A stretch of 20,057 nucleotides of DNA from positions 1-20,057 of IMG/VR virus record IMGVR_UViG_3300005915_000765; one strand, written 5' to 3'. Both the position numbers and the translations under genes were made by a program. Of the stretch, positions 1-6,554 are shown one piece after another. Below the pieces are notes generated by a model, which saw only the letters and a program-made list of their open reading frames with translations, did no database searches and was not told the DNA's origin. Source of the DNA: a virus. How positions within the stretch are numbered: the stretch's first letter is position 1; the number at the start of each line of letters is the position of its first letter.

Positions 1-135
1 GAGGGGGAAAGAAAGGAAATTGATAATATGAAGTTTTTGGGAAGTAAAGAAGACCAAATAGGGGTTCAGCGAGACATGGGCTACAACCAAGCAGTTAAGG
101 AGTTAAAAGAGAAAATTAGGAAGGTAAAGAAATGA
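1..135 (+). CDS. Small charged protein, 5' end at or beyond the window edge
   Basis: The reading frame is open from the first base and ends at TGA 133-135. An internal ATG at 28 has an AAAGGA about 10 bases upstream and would give a complete 35-residue protein, so the gene is either truncated by the window edge or starts at 28. The C-terminal half is lysine-rich and helical, with a segment reading GYNQAVKELKEKIRKVKK. The stop overlaps the next start as ATGA, which suggests translational coupling. No family or function is recognised. Confidence 0.5.
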   Translation, partial: EGERKEIDNMKFLGSKEDQIGVQRDMGYNQAVKELKEKIRKVKK

Positions 136-359
136 GCTGGCGTAAAAGGTTAATGAAACTTTACGAAAATAGAACTACTGCTTGGGTGGATTACAATACA
201 ATGAAGAAATTTATCGCCCAAGAACTAAAAAGGGAGCGAAAAGAAATGAGGGATGAAATACTTTGTGCCGCCCAGAGTATTTTTGACGATAGTTGGATGA
301 TGGCGGAAAGGAAACTTAAAGATGTGATTGATAATTACTTAAAAGTTAAAGGTTCATAG
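132..359 (+). CDS. Hypothetical small helical protein, 75 aa
   Basis: The ATG at 132 overlaps the previous stop and has an AGGAAGG about 7 bases upstream. The protein is basic and rich in Lys, Arg and Glu, and predicted helical throughout, with no cysteine motif or membrane segment. It ends with TAG 357-359, whose last base starts the GTG of the next gene. Its place at the head of a run of miniproteins upstream of the packaging genes fits the accessory or early genes of tailed phages, but no function can be assigned from the sequence. Confidence 0.75.
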   Translation: MSWRKRLMKLYENRTTAWVDYNTMKKFIAQELKRERKEMRDEILCAAQSIFDDSWMMAERKLKDVIDNYLKVKGS

Positions 360-1171
360 TGAGCATTGACGACATGAAGAATTACGGAGAAAAGAGAAAA
401 AGAAAATTATATAACTACATTTTTAACAAGAATGTAATTTTATCTGGGTACAGAGGGTCTATCTCGCATGGGCTGTATATTGCTCCAAAAGATAATGAGG
501 AATTTGGTATTTGTGATACCGATTTGTTTGAGATTTATTGTTTCCCAAAAGAATATTACTTGGCTCTTGAGGGGTATTATCATTCAAAGGAAGTTTCTGA
601 AACTAAGCATGAGGAAATTGACTCTGTTGAATATGAGGTAAGAAAAGCCATGCACCTTTTAGCTGGTTGCAACCCAAATGTTATTGGATGGCTTTACTCT
701 AAACCAGAACACTACACCACTATTTCCGAGGGTGGAAAATTATTGTTAAAAAATAGGAGTTTGTTTTTAGGAAGGCGAAGAGTTAGAGACGCCTTTTCTG
801 GTTATGCCTACTCACAACTTAAAAGGTTGACTGAAGGGGCTTTTAAGGGCTATATGGGTGAGAAAAGGAAGAAGATAGTGATTAAGTATGGCTATGATAC
901 TAAAAATGCCTCTACACTTATTAGGTTACTAAGACATGGGGCAGAGTTATTGAAAACTGGCGAAATGAAAACCTATCGAGATGAAGATAGACAATTTCTA
1001 CTTGATATTAAACAAGGGAAATACTCGTTAAACAAGTTACAAAAGATTGCCGATAAAGAATTTAAGCTAGTTGAAGAAGCGTATGAAAAATCGGAACTCC
1101 CACTAGAGAATAATAGGAACAAAATTAGTGAGTTATTAGTTAAGATTTTTGAACTGGAGTTCGCACAATAG
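359..1171 (+). CDS. RlaP/YcgL-like predicted nucleotidyltransferase
   Basis: A 270-residue protein whose pattern matches predicted nucleotidyltransferases of the DNA polymerase beta superfamily (RlaP type), which tailed phages often carry. A GS motif lies at residues 33-34 (GYRGSISHG) and an acidic DTD at 53-55. Both are expected of the nucleotide- and metal-binding core. The downstream helical half contains NASTLIRLLRHGAELLKTGE, resembling the family's conserved H-LIRLL-G-ELL-TGE segment. The substrate is unknown; RNA or tRNA end modification has been suggested for relatives. The start is GTG at 359, in a TAGTG overlap with the gene before; an ATG at 374 lacks an SD. Family assignment is by motif only. 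Confidence 0.68.
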   Translation: MSIDDMKNYGEKRKRKLYNYIFNKNVILSGYRGSISHGLYIAPKDNEEFGICDTDLFEIYCFPKEYYLALEGYYHSKEVSETKHEEIDSVEYEVRKAMHLLAGCNPNVIGWLYSKPEHYTTISEGGKLLLKNRSLFLGRRRVRDAFSGYAYSQLKRLTEGAFKGYMGEKRKKIVIKYGYDTKNASTLIRLLRHGAELLKTGEMKTYRDEDRQFLLDIKQGKYSLNKLQKIADKEFKLVEEAYEKSELPLENNRNKISELLVKIFELEFAQ

Positions 1172-1183
1172 GGCTTAAACGAC

Positions 1184-1225
1184 ATGAGGCATAAAATGAA
1201 AAAGAAGAAAGCGAAGAAGAAATGA
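1184..1225 (+). CDS. Possible 13-residue polylysine leader peptide
   Basis: An ATG at 1184 opens a 13-codon frame encoding a peptide of mostly lysine (MRHKMKKKKAKKK). Its TGA overlaps the ATG of the following nuclease gene as ATGA. It fills most of the 50-base gap between two genes and follows the coupling pattern of its neighbours. It could be a translated leader that delivers ribosomes to the nuclease start. It could equally be chance, since A-rich DNA readily gives lysine codons. Confidence 0.25.
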   Translation: MRHKMKKKKAKKK

Positions 1226-1578
1226 AACTAACCTTAAAAGGAGCTAAGAAGAAAGCTGATAAGGCTTGGTCTTTAGCAATTAGAAGAAAGAAGTATTGCG
1301 AGATATGTGGTCGTGAGGCAAACCAACCCCATCATTATATCGGCAGAAAGAACTATACAATGAGGTTTGATCCGAGGAACGGGGTATTGCTTTGTTACAC
1401 ACATCATGTTGGGGGTAGACATTCAGCACATGGGGATGTCGAGTGGTTTAGGCTTTGGTTTAAGGAAAACAGACCAGAAGACCTGGAATATATAATCAAG
1501 AATAAAGAGAAGAAGATTAAAAGATTAGTCGAGGATTATGTTAAAATAGCGGAGGAATTAAACGATGAAGGAAATTAA
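1222..1578 (+). CDS. HNH-like endonuclease, NinG/Rap-type
   Basis: A 118-residue protein with a zinc-knuckle HNH arrangement: C26-x2-C29 (CEIC), H37-H38 in QPHHYIGRKN, then an LCYTHH block at residues 57-62 and histidines 67 and 70. The N-terminal KGAKKKADKAWSLAIRRKKYC resembles lambda NinG-type proteins, in which a basic helix precedes the first CxxC. Such proteins are metal-dependent nucleases with roles in recombination or branched-DNA processing. The C-terminal third is a charged helix. The 3' end overlaps the next small gene by 14 bases. The HNH call is fairly secure; NinG orthology is an inference. Confidence 0.7.
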   Translation: MKLTLKGAKKKADKAWSLAIRRKKYCEICGREANQPHHYIGRKNYTMRFDPRNGVLLCYTHHVGGRHSAHGDVEWFRLWFKENRPEDLEYIIKNKEKKIKRLVEDYVKIAEELNDEGN

Positions 1579-1666
1579 AGATTGGCTGATTGCGATTGCT
1601 ATAATTACTATTCTTTCTTACTTATTGGTTTATTGGCTACCGAAAATATGTTTATTACATTTTTAA
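1565..1666 (+). CDS. Membrane miniprotein, 33 aa
   Basis: The ATG at 1565 lies inside the end of the nuclease gene and has a strong GGAGG about 9 bases upstream. The frame encodes a short polar head (MKEIKDW) followed by one hydrophobic segment covering most of the protein (LIAIAIITILSYLLVYWL), and ends at TAA 1664-1666. A single-pass inner-membrane peptide is likely. It overlaps the start of a second membrane miniprotein in another frame by 19 bases. Small membrane pairs in phages can be holins, antiholins or spanin parts, but no lysis enzyme is nearby, so no role is assigned. Confidence 0.6.
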   Translation: MKEIKDWLIAIAIITILSYLLVYWLPKICLLHF

Positions 1667-1860
1667 TAATAGCCCTGTCGTTCACAGCTGGTCTTTGGAT
1701 TGGAACTAAAATACCAAAAGACACAGTAGAGGGGATAGCCAAAAAGGCTATCAAGAAAGTAAAGAAAAGTGATGCCGGTGTGGTAAGGGGCATGACCCCA
1801 AAAGAAGAAAAGCAAATGAAAGACCAAGAGTTTAGAGAAGCATTCCCGCAATTAGGATGA
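1648..1860 (+). CDS. Membrane-anchored basic small protein, 70 aa
   Basis: The frame is open from a TTG at 1582, but ATG 1648 is the better start. It begins a clean N-terminal membrane helix (MFITFLIIALSFTAGLWIG), and the upstream part overlaps the SD-driven 33-residue gene in another frame. After the helix comes a lysine-rich cytoplasmic tail (residues about 30-42) and a polar end containing PKEEKQMKDQEFREAF. There is no SD before 1648, so translation probably depends on coupling to the overlapping gene. The stop overlaps the next ATG as ATGA. Function unknown; a membrane tether or lysis accessory is possible. Confidence 0.6.
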   Translation: MFITFLIIALSFTAGLWIGTKIPKDTVEGIAKKAIKKVKKSDAGVVRGMTPKEEKQMKDQEFREAFPQLG

Positions 1861-2039
1861 AAAAGAAAGACACAATACTTATTAGGTTAGAAAAGCAAGT
1901 TAAGGGTGCAGGATTTTCCGGTGTGGTACATGTAAGTGAGGATGAACTTTTAGAATACTTTAATGCACTACCAAGGGTGGTCAGGATAAGTGCCCTAATA
2001 TCTTTAACATTTAGAGGCCATCCCTTACAAGTAAAATGA
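1857..2039 (+). CDS. Hypothetical small protein, 60 aa
   Basis: Joined to the genes on both sides by ATGA overlaps. The protein starts with a lysine-rich MKKKD, has a mixed polar and hydrophobic body, and carries no cysteine or membrane motif. The stretch ISALISLTFRGH near the C-terminus is moderately hydrophobic but too short and polar for a clear membrane helix. Nothing in it identifies a family. The case for a real gene rests on the uninterrupted coupling chain on both sides. Confidence 0.6.
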   Translation: MKKKDTILIRLEKQVKGAGFSGVVHVSEDELLEYFNALPRVVRISALISLTFRGHPLQVK

Positions 2040-2344
2040 AATGCAACCACAGTTTAACCAGCAAGACAATGGTTGATAATGGAAGTAACCTCCATTATAT
2101 CCGGCGCAAATGTACTAAATGTGGCTTAGAGCAGGAATTAAAAAGGCGAAAGGGTAGACTATACAACCCATTCTCTAATAAGAGCTGGATAAATAGGCGA
2201 ATAGATAGGGAAAAACACGCTAAGGATGTTATCCAACCTTTTATGAAGAACAAGCCTAATCCTGATTTCATAAAAGCCTACAAAGATGATGATGAGTTAT
2301 TAGATAATTATTATACTAAGGATGAATTGAGGAAAAATGAATAA
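2036..2344 (+). CDS. Small zinc-ribbon protein, 102 aa
   Basis: The N-terminal third carries a likely zinc ribbon: C3-x-H5 near the start and C26-x2-C29 (RKCTKCGLEQ) after a strand-rich linker. This layout is common in small phage proteins that bind nucleic acid or partner proteins. A basic segment follows (KRRKGR, residues about 36-41), then an acidic, helical C-terminus. Start and stop are coupled to the genes on either side; its TAA overlaps the next ATG by 8 bases. The zinc call is by motif; the biological role is unknown. Confidence 0.65.
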   Translation: MKCNHSLTSKTMVDNGSNLHYIRRKCTKCGLEQELKRRKGRLYNPFSNKSWINRRIDREKHAKDVIQPFMKNKPNPDFIKAYKDDDELLDNYYTKDELRKNE

Positions 2345-2492
2345 GTTAAGAATAAAGAAAGATGGGTCTATGTTAGCAATTATGGGGAGTAAATGGTGCG
2401 TAAAATGTTATCCTGAATTAGAGCTTGGCTACTTTATATATAAAGGCGAATCATTGTGCGAGAAGCATTTTAAAGAGTTGAAAAAAAAATGA
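2337..2492 (+). CDS. Treble-clef-like zinc miniprotein, 51 aa
   Basis: A 51-codon gene between the zinc-ribbon protein and the next gene, overlapping both (8 bases upstream, ATGA downstream). It has four well-spaced metal ligands: C21-x2-C24 (WCVKC) and C41-x2-H44 (LCEKHF), a pattern typical of treble-clef or LIM-like knuckles. The rest is lysine-rich. The LCEKHFKEL end resembles FCSKHFCESL in the gene at 3309-3533, so the two may be related. A role in binding DNA or a host protein is conceivable but unproven. Confidence 0.65.
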   Translation: MNKLRIKKDGSMLAIMGSKWCVKCYPELELGYFIYKGESLCEKHFKELKKK

Positions 2493-2713
2493 GTAAAAGA
2501 TACAAAACCAAGAACCAGTTAATTTATACCCCCATTGGCATTTTAGGTAAACTCAGGGTCTTGTGGGAGTGGCATCTTAAAGAATACGGCTTGCCCCCTG
2601 AAAGAATCTATCTCCCTAAAAAGGAATTCAAGGAGTTCAAAAAGATAGCTTGTTTCTATTCTCAGTTCTTGGGTCATTATGTTTTTAGAGGCCGGGAGGT
2701 TTTGGAACTATGA
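2489..2713 (+). CDS. Hypothetical protein, 74 aa
   Basis: The ATG follows a run of nine A's and overlaps the previous stop as ATGA. No good SD is present, so translation probably depends on coupling. The protein is aromatic- and lysine-rich, containing LGKLRVLWEWHLKEYGLPPE and KEFKEFKKIACF, with a predicted helix-rich fold and no zinc or membrane motif. It ends at TGA 2711-2713, which overlaps the next ATG. No family is recognised. Confidence 0.65.
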   Translation: MSKRYKTKNQLIYTPIGILGKLRVLWEWHLKEYGLPPERIYLPKKEFKEFKKIACFYSQFLGHYVFRGREVLEL

Positions 2714-2997
2714 AACAACATATAACTAAGACACAATTAGACAGACTGAGTGAGAAGGGGAAGAAGAAACTGATGACATGGCTCGATGGTCAGAGAACTA
2801 GGGGTGTAATCTCTGAGAATGGATGGATATACTCAAAAGACTTTCCCCTCCTCTCTATTGGTCAGATGATTGAGTTCGTTAGAGAGAATGATAAAAAGCA
2901 TTTGTGGTCTTGGTATTTCTTTGATGGCCCACACGCTGCAACAAAAGATGTTTGTGATATTCTATGGGAAGCAGTAAAAGAGGTATTAGAGAAATGA
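2710..2997 (+). CDS. Hypothetical phage protein, 95 aa
   Basis: The start ATG has a GGGAGG about 10 bases upstream and overlaps the previous stop. The sequence LLSIGQMIEFVRE, followed by a tryptophan-rich middle and DILWEAVKEVL at the end, resembles a family of uncharacterised small proteins seen in phages and prophages of Firmicutes. It appears to be a compact alpha/beta protein without metal ligands. It probably belongs to the early accessory set; no activity can be inferred. Confidence 0.7.
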   Translation: MKQHITKTQLDRLSEKGKKKLMTWLDGQRTRGVISENGWIYSKDFPLLSIGQMIEFVRENDKKHLWSWYFFDGPHAATKDVCDILWEAVKEVLEK

Positions 2998-3191
2998 AAC
3001 AATATATAGAGGAAATCATTTTTAAGATTGGCAATAGTTCGATTGTCAGAAAGATAAGTGGTTGGTGGTTTAGCAGGCAGCTTAAAAGACATGGGGTGGT
3101 AATAGGTGGTGGTAAATATAAGACGATTCAAGAGGCGATAGATGCTGGCGAGAGATATATTATTGTTAACAGCGTTAAGGGCAAGACATGA
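2994..3191 (+). CDS. 65-aa protein with a pectin-lyase-like entry motif
   Basis: The frame is open from an ATG at 2964, but ATG 2994 is preferred: it overlaps the previous stop as ATGA and has an AGAGG upstream. The C-terminal half reads GGGKYKTIQEAIDAGERYII. This matches the first rung of pectin-lyase-type beta-helix proteins, where YKTIQEAIDA leads into the solenoid, yet the protein ends about 10 residues later. The N-terminal half is basic and amphipathic. It could be a remnant of a larger beta-helix protein or simply share a short motif. It is coupled to the next gene by ATGA. Confidence 0.6.
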   Translation: MKQYIEEIIFKIGNSSIVRKISGWWFSRQLKRHGVVIGGGKYKTIQEAIDAGERYIIVNSVKGKT

Positions 3192-3325
3192 GAGGTAAAA
3201 TAGCTAAGAAACTAAAGAAGATGGCAAGAAAGAAGAACTTAAATTACCGCAAGTTAAAGAAAAAGTATAAGGAATGGCGGAAGGATGAAGGCTGGAAGGA
3301 GGACTTTGATGTCAAAAAAAGGTAG
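3188..3325 (+). CDS. Highly basic miniprotein, 45 aa
   Basis: The ATG at 3188 overlaps the previous stop. The 45-residue product is very rich in Lys and Arg (MRGKIAKKLKKMARKKN and KLKKKYKEWRK), with a more acidic C-terminus. A nucleic-acid-binding or ribosome-associated role is possible on charge alone. Its last 17 bases overlap the following gene, whose strong AAGGAGG lies inside this coding sequence. Codon use resembles the neighbours, which supports a real gene. Confidence 0.55.
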   Translation: MRGKIAKKLKKMARKKNLNYRKLKKKYKEWRKDEGWKEDFDVKKR

Positions 3326-3533
3326 TAGGGGTTTTAAGGAACTAATGTATAAAGGCAAGCCTGTTAAAAAAAGTGGTCAGTATACCAAGGTTGACTTAAT
3401 TCTTTGCAAAGACCAACCAGAAGATGGTTCTCATTTTAGACTTGATATGAGGTATAAGGTGAATAAAGTTTTTTGTTCTAAGCATTTTTGTGAATCTTTG
3501 TTAGAAGAACTTGCGCTTGTAGTGGAGAAATAA
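3309..3533 (+). CDS. Small Cys/His protein, possible zinc knuckle, 74 aa
   Basis: An ATG at 3285 lies in the same frame, but ATG 3309 has a textbook SD, AAGGAGG at 3296-3302 with 6-base spacing, and is chosen as the start. The protein has a basic N-terminus, then C33 (LILCKDQPEDG) and a cluster C56-x2-H59-x-C61 (FCSKHFCESL), which could bind one zinc ion. The end is an amphipathic helix. The FCSKHF segment resembles LCEKHF in the 51-residue gene at 2337. Function unknown. Confidence 0.65.
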   Translation: MSKKGSRGFKELMYKGKPVKKSGQYTKVDLILCKDQPEDGSHFRLDMRYKVNKVFCSKHFCESLLEELALVVEK

Positions 3534-3554
3534 TGGACGATAAAAAAGGTATTA

Positions 3555-3728
3555 ATGAAAATCAATAACTGCACTAAAAAACGAATCAAAGTTAGGATAT
3601 TAACTTGGTTAAATAATGTTGCACCAGGAAAAAGATTGGCGATTCCTCTTGAATATGGAGGAACAATATATTTTGACAAAATGAAAATGGTTGATGCAAT
3701 TTATAAAATTAAACAAACTAGACTATGA
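3555..3728 (+). CDS. Hypothetical basic protein, 57 aa
   Basis: A frame opening at ATG 3533 would stop after 11 codons, so ATG 3555 is taken as the start; an AAAAAGGT lies about 4 bases upstream. The product is basic, with one cysteine and an aromatic middle (LEYGGTIYFDKMKMVDAIYK). Its TGA overlaps the next ATG as ATGA. The 11-codon frame at 3533-3568 may act as a reinitiation bridge from the previous stop (TAATG). No family is recognised. Confidence 0.5.
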   Translation: MKINNCTKKRIKVRILTWLNNVAPGKRLAIPLEYGGTIYFDKMKMVDAIYKIKQTRL

Positions 3729-3967
3729 CTATTACCCCAACCACCAAGGAAAAGCCTATTAGACTGACGCTTAAAGAGCGGATAGAACTAGAACGAGCAG
3801 TTAAAGCACTTTGGGATCATTATTTGTCACTATTACCAAAGGAAATAAGACGAAGTCCTAAATTGATGATAAAGCCGACACCATGGTTAAGAGAGCAAAT
3901 AGTAAGGATAAATGCTGATATAACCGAGGATATGGATATTAAAATTTTGGCAAGGGATAATGGCTAG
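3725..3967 (+). CDS. Hypothetical protein upstream of terminase genes, 80 aa
   Basis: Coupled to the previous gene by ATGA; its TAG falls 8 bases inside the probable terminase small subunit gene. The sequence is helical and charged (LKERIELERAVKALWDHYLS), with a proline-rich N-terminus and no metal ligands. Its tight position before the packaging genes could mean a DNA-binding or packaging accessory, but this is inference from neighbourhood alone. Confidence 0.65.
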   Translation: MTITPTTKEKPIRLTLKERIELERAVKALWDHYLSLLPKEIRRSPKLMIKPTPWLREQIVRINADITEDMDIKILARDNG

Positions 3968-4436
3968 AAAAAATATACCACTAAAAGATAAGGAGTTAAT
4001 TAAACAACGATTGGCTCAAGGACAAAGTCATAGTGAAGCAATTAAAGGTACTGTTGTTCAAAGTGCCAAAACTGCTGGTAATATCAAGAAAAGAGAATTA
4101 CCTGACATTACCCGAATGAGGAAGAAATATCTGAAACTTATCGAGAAAAAGGCGGATAAAAAACAGCGGGCTAAATTATGGGCCGAGATGACAGTGGCAA
4201 ATAAAATACATGGAACTAATGACAACTTTATTGAAATACCTGATTGGGCTAATAGAGAAAAGGCTTTGAAATACATTGACCAATTGGCAGGATTACACGA
4301 AGAATCTAAAGAAGCTGGCGACCAATATAACCAATTCAACTTTTACAACATCCCCCCGGAAGAGTTAAAAGAATACCAAAAGAGAGCATTAAAGGCGATA
4401 GAAGGAAATTTAGAGGAGGTGATCAGAGGTGAATGA
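3960..4436 (+). CDS. Probable terminase small subunit
   Basis: A 158-residue basic, helical protein. Residues about 10-45 (ELIKQRLAQGQSHSEAIKG and onward) have the rhythm of a helix-turn-helix as found in phage terminase small subunits, which recognise packaging sites on DNA. The middle (WAEMTVANKIHGTNDNFIEI and WANREKALKYIDQLAGLH) also resembles small subunits. The protein ends in an acidic helix that might contact the large subunit. Position supports the call: the large subunit follows after one small gene. The terminal 8 bases overlap the next GTG start. No signature motif is decisive, so an unrelated DNA-binding protein cannot be excluded. Confidence 0.6.
   Translation: MARKNIPLKDKELIKQRLAQGQSHSEAIKGTVVQSAKTAGNIKKRELPDITRMRKKYLKLIEKKADKKQRAKLWAEMTVANKIHGTNDNFIEIPDWANREKALKYIDQLAGLHEESKEAGDQYNQFNFYNIPPEELKEYQKRALKAIEGNLEEVIRGE
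4414..4424 (+). promoter_or_regulatory. Near-perfect Shine-Dalgarno sequence
   Basis: AGGAGGTGATC matches 11 bases of the complement of the bacterial 16S rRNA 3' tail. It lies 9 bases (from the AGGAGG) before a GTG start at 4429. This decides the GTG start of the 69-residue gene and shows that the host ribosome uses a standard anti-SD. Confidence 0.8.
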
Positions 4437-4638
4437 TAAAAAGGAGTTTACTAGCGTGGACATGATTGACGCTTTTTGGTGTGGGTTTGGTTTCAGGGAG
4501 AAAACTATTTTAGCACAAATCAAAAAGTATACTCTAAGGATTGATGACGGGAAAATTGATAGTAATCTTTCTGGGAAAGCTATCGACAATATGTTTAAAG
4601 AAAAGGCTATGTTTAAAGCGGCAGGAGAAAGGAAATAG
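4429..4638 (+). CDS. Hypothetical 69-aa protein between terminase genes
   Basis: Starts at GTG 4429 behind the strongest SD in the window. The protein contains SVDMIDAFWCGFGFREKTI near its N-terminus and an FKEKAMFKAAGERK end; no family is recognised. Its TAG (4636-4638) is in the same frame as the terminase large subunit, with no stop in between, so reading through this one codon would fuse the two. It may be a packaging accessory or a translational feeder for the terminase. Confidence 0.65.
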   Translation: MNDKKEFTSVDMIDAFWCGFGFREKTILAQIKKYTLRIDDGKIDSNLSGKAIDNMFKEKAMFKAAGERK

Positions 4639-4704
4639 CCCCTGAAGCATGATCCATTAAAGGCTCAAGCGGCCTCTGTTCTTGAATGGATTGTCCAGAA
4701 TAGG
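4639..4704 (+). other. Probable N-terminal coding extension of the terminase gene
   Basis: These 66 bases are in frame with the terminase, stop-free, and encode PLKHDPLKAQAASVLEWIVQ then NR. This resembles the conserved N-terminal region of large terminases. There is no ATG, GTG or TTG in frame here. A CTG at 4642 has an AAAGGA 8 bases upstream (4628-4633) and is the best candidate start. The alternative is initiation at ATG 4705, which has no properly spaced SD. Confidence 0.5.
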
Positions 4705-6297
4705 ATGGTTGGTGAGAACGGGCAGTTAATAGAGTTTGATAATCATAAATTCTTAGCATTGCCTTATGCTGATTTAACCCCTAAACAAGCAATTAGAAAA
4801 TCGGCCCAAGTTGGCTGGTCTACTTTAGCAATACTTAAAGCATTTCATCTGGCGTTGTTTGCAGGGACAAATATTATATATACCCTCCCAACTAAATCAG
4901 TTGTTAAGGATTTCGTTCAACCGAAAGTCAATCCCTTAATTGAAAAGAACGAAGTAATCAGAAGGTCAATGGGAAAGACCGATTCTATTACCTTAAAGAA
5001 AGTGGGGGATAGATTTATCTACTTTCGATCATCTTGGGAAGAGGCTAGTGCGATTATGATTTCGGCTGATATTATTGTTTCAGACGAACTAGACCGATCA
5101 AAACCTAAGACGATTGCGACTTATTCATCAAGGTTAGGGGCTTCGGAGTTTGGTTGGTTCTGGAAGTTCTCTAATCCGTCTTATCCGGGGATGGGCGTGG
5201 ATGAAGAGTGGCTTAAATCAGATATGAAGCACTGGTTTGTTAAATGTTCCCATTGCGGACACTATACTTATTTCGACTGGTTGGCCCCAGGAGAACTTAA
5301 TCAAAAGAGAATACACTATGTCGACTTCATCAAAGAAGAGTATTGTTGCGGGAAATGTAACAAGGTGATTGATGACGAAAGCCGAAAGAATGGCCGATGG
5401 ATTAAGAAATTTAATAAAAGGGAAATATCAGGTTATTGGGTGTGTCAGATGATTGCCCCTTGGATTTCAGCTAAAAGCATAGTGAATGAGTACGAAAACA
5501 ACAAAGGTAATATGCCCTACTTCTACAACTTCGTATTAGGCAAACCATACCAAGAGAAAGACTTATCAGTTGACCGGCAGACGATTATTGATTGTATCGT
5601 GCCGACCAAGAACAAGAGATATAGTGTAGCAATGGGAGTTGATAATGGAGTGGTTAAGACTTATGTAATAGGGAACAGTCAAGGGATATTTGAAATAGGG
5701 GAAACAGAAGATTGGGACGAAGTAGAAAGATTGAGGAATCGTTTCAATGCTTACATGGTTATTGACGCTAACCCCTATCCCACTCATCCTAAGAAGTTGA
5801 CTGTTAAATATCCGGGGAAGATTTACATTCATTATTATCAGACCGACCGAAAAGCAAGTGAAGTAACCAGATGGGGGTTGAAAGAGAAGCGCCGAGTAGT
5901 TGTGTCAGATAGGACGAAACTGTTAGACTTGGTGGTGGATGAATTGAACAACCAGGAGATTATCTTCAACATGACCGAACATAGATTAGAAGATTATATC
6001 GTTCATTGGAAGAATATGTACCGGGTGGTGGAGTTGGACGCTTTAGGAGTGATGAAAGGGAAGTGGAAAACCCCCGAAGGTAAACCAGATCACTTTGCCC
6101 ATGCAACCGCATTATGGCGTGTAGCCATGGAGAAGGCCCAAGGGGCTACTGGAACTGGTGGCGTAACCCCCCCACTCCCTAAAAGAAGGTTCGGTAGAGA
6201 GGCTGTGGTGGTTACTGACAACACAATCCCTGGAATAGACATTAAAAAGGCAGCTAGAGCAACAGTAACTCCTAAGAGAAGTTGGAGGAAAGTATGA
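4705..6297 (+). CDS. terL: Terminase large subunit, GpA-type packaging ATPase and nuclease
   Basis: The motor protein that cuts concatemeric phage DNA and pumps it into the prohead through the portal. Numbered from ATG 4705, an atypical Walker A lies at 31-40 (RKSAQVGWST) and a Walker B/catalytic glutamate at about 124-130 (IVSDELD). Two CxxC pairs form a likely zinc site (C181/C184 and C215/C218). The C-terminal RNase H-like nuclease shows acidic motifs at D313 (GVDNG), D354 (VIDANPY) and D462-H463 (PDHFAHATALW). These patterns fit the lambda GpA-like family. At 530 residues it is slightly short; the in-frame upstream segment would add about 21. The stop overlaps the next gene as ATGA. Confidence 0.92.
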   Translation: MVGENGQLIEFDNHKFLALPYADLTPKQAIRKSAQVGWSTLAILKAFHLALFAGTNIIYTLPTKSVVKDFVQPKVNPLIEKNEVIRRSMGKTDSITLKKVGDRFIYFRSSWEEASAIMISADIIVSDELDRSKPKTIATYSSRLGASEFGWFWKFSNPSYPGMGVDEEWLKSDMKHWFVKCSHCGHYTYFDWLAPGELNQKRIHYVDFIKEEYCCGKCNKVIDDESRKNGRWIKKFNKREISGYWVCQMIAPWISAKSIVNEYENNKGNMPYFYNFVLGKPYQEKDLSVDRQTIIDCIVPTKNKRYSVAMGVDNGVVKTYVIGNSQGIFEIGETEDWDEVERLRNRFNAYMVIDANPYPTHPKKLTVKYPGKIYIHYYQTDRKASEVTRWGLKEKRRVVVSDRTKLLDLVVDELNNQEIIFNMTEHRLEDYIVHWKNMYRVVELDALGVMKGKWKTPEGKPDHFAHATALWRVAMEKAQGATGTGGVTPPLPKRRFGREAVVVTDNTIPGIDIKKAARATVTPKRSWRKV

Positions 6298-6554
6298 GTT
6301 CTTGGAGTTCAGAGTTGCACAAAGACCAGATAGAACCAACCAAGACAGTCAGTGTGTGGTTAGATAACAGCGAAGAGTTTAGGAAGAAGAACTTCAGATG
6401 TTGCAATTGTGGCTTAATAGTCTTTGACTACTTCTGTGATGTGAGGATTATTATTGTTGGTGGAACACCTACTGTAGAGAATCCCACCAAGGTTTACACT
6501 CATCCTTTAGAGATAATGTGCAAGAGGTGTCGACAAATGTATCGGGTTGAATAG
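6294..6554 (+). CDS. Zinc-ribbon phage protein, 86 aa
   Basis: The start is ATG 6294, which overlaps the terminase stop and has a GGAGG 6 bases upstream; a TTG at 6282 in the same frame is less likely. The protein has a zinc ribbon with ligands at C36 or C37 and C39 (FRCCNCG), then C76-x2-C79 (IMCKRC), separated by a strand-rich segment. Similar small zinc proteins commonly sit beside phage packaging genes. They may act in packaging or transcription, but the role is not known. The -35 box of the first late cassette overlaps its stop codon. Confidence 0.75.
   Translation: MSSWSSELHKDQIEPTKTVSVWLDNSEEFRKKNFRCCNCGLIVFDYFCDVRIIIVGGTPTVENPTKVYTHPLEIMCKRCRQMYRVE

Noticed and set aside
4636-4638. 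Genome-wide TAG reassignment
   Set aside because: TAG ends several other genes at tight overlaps (357-359, 3323-3325, 3965-3967, 8513-8515) where reading through would not join homologous frames.
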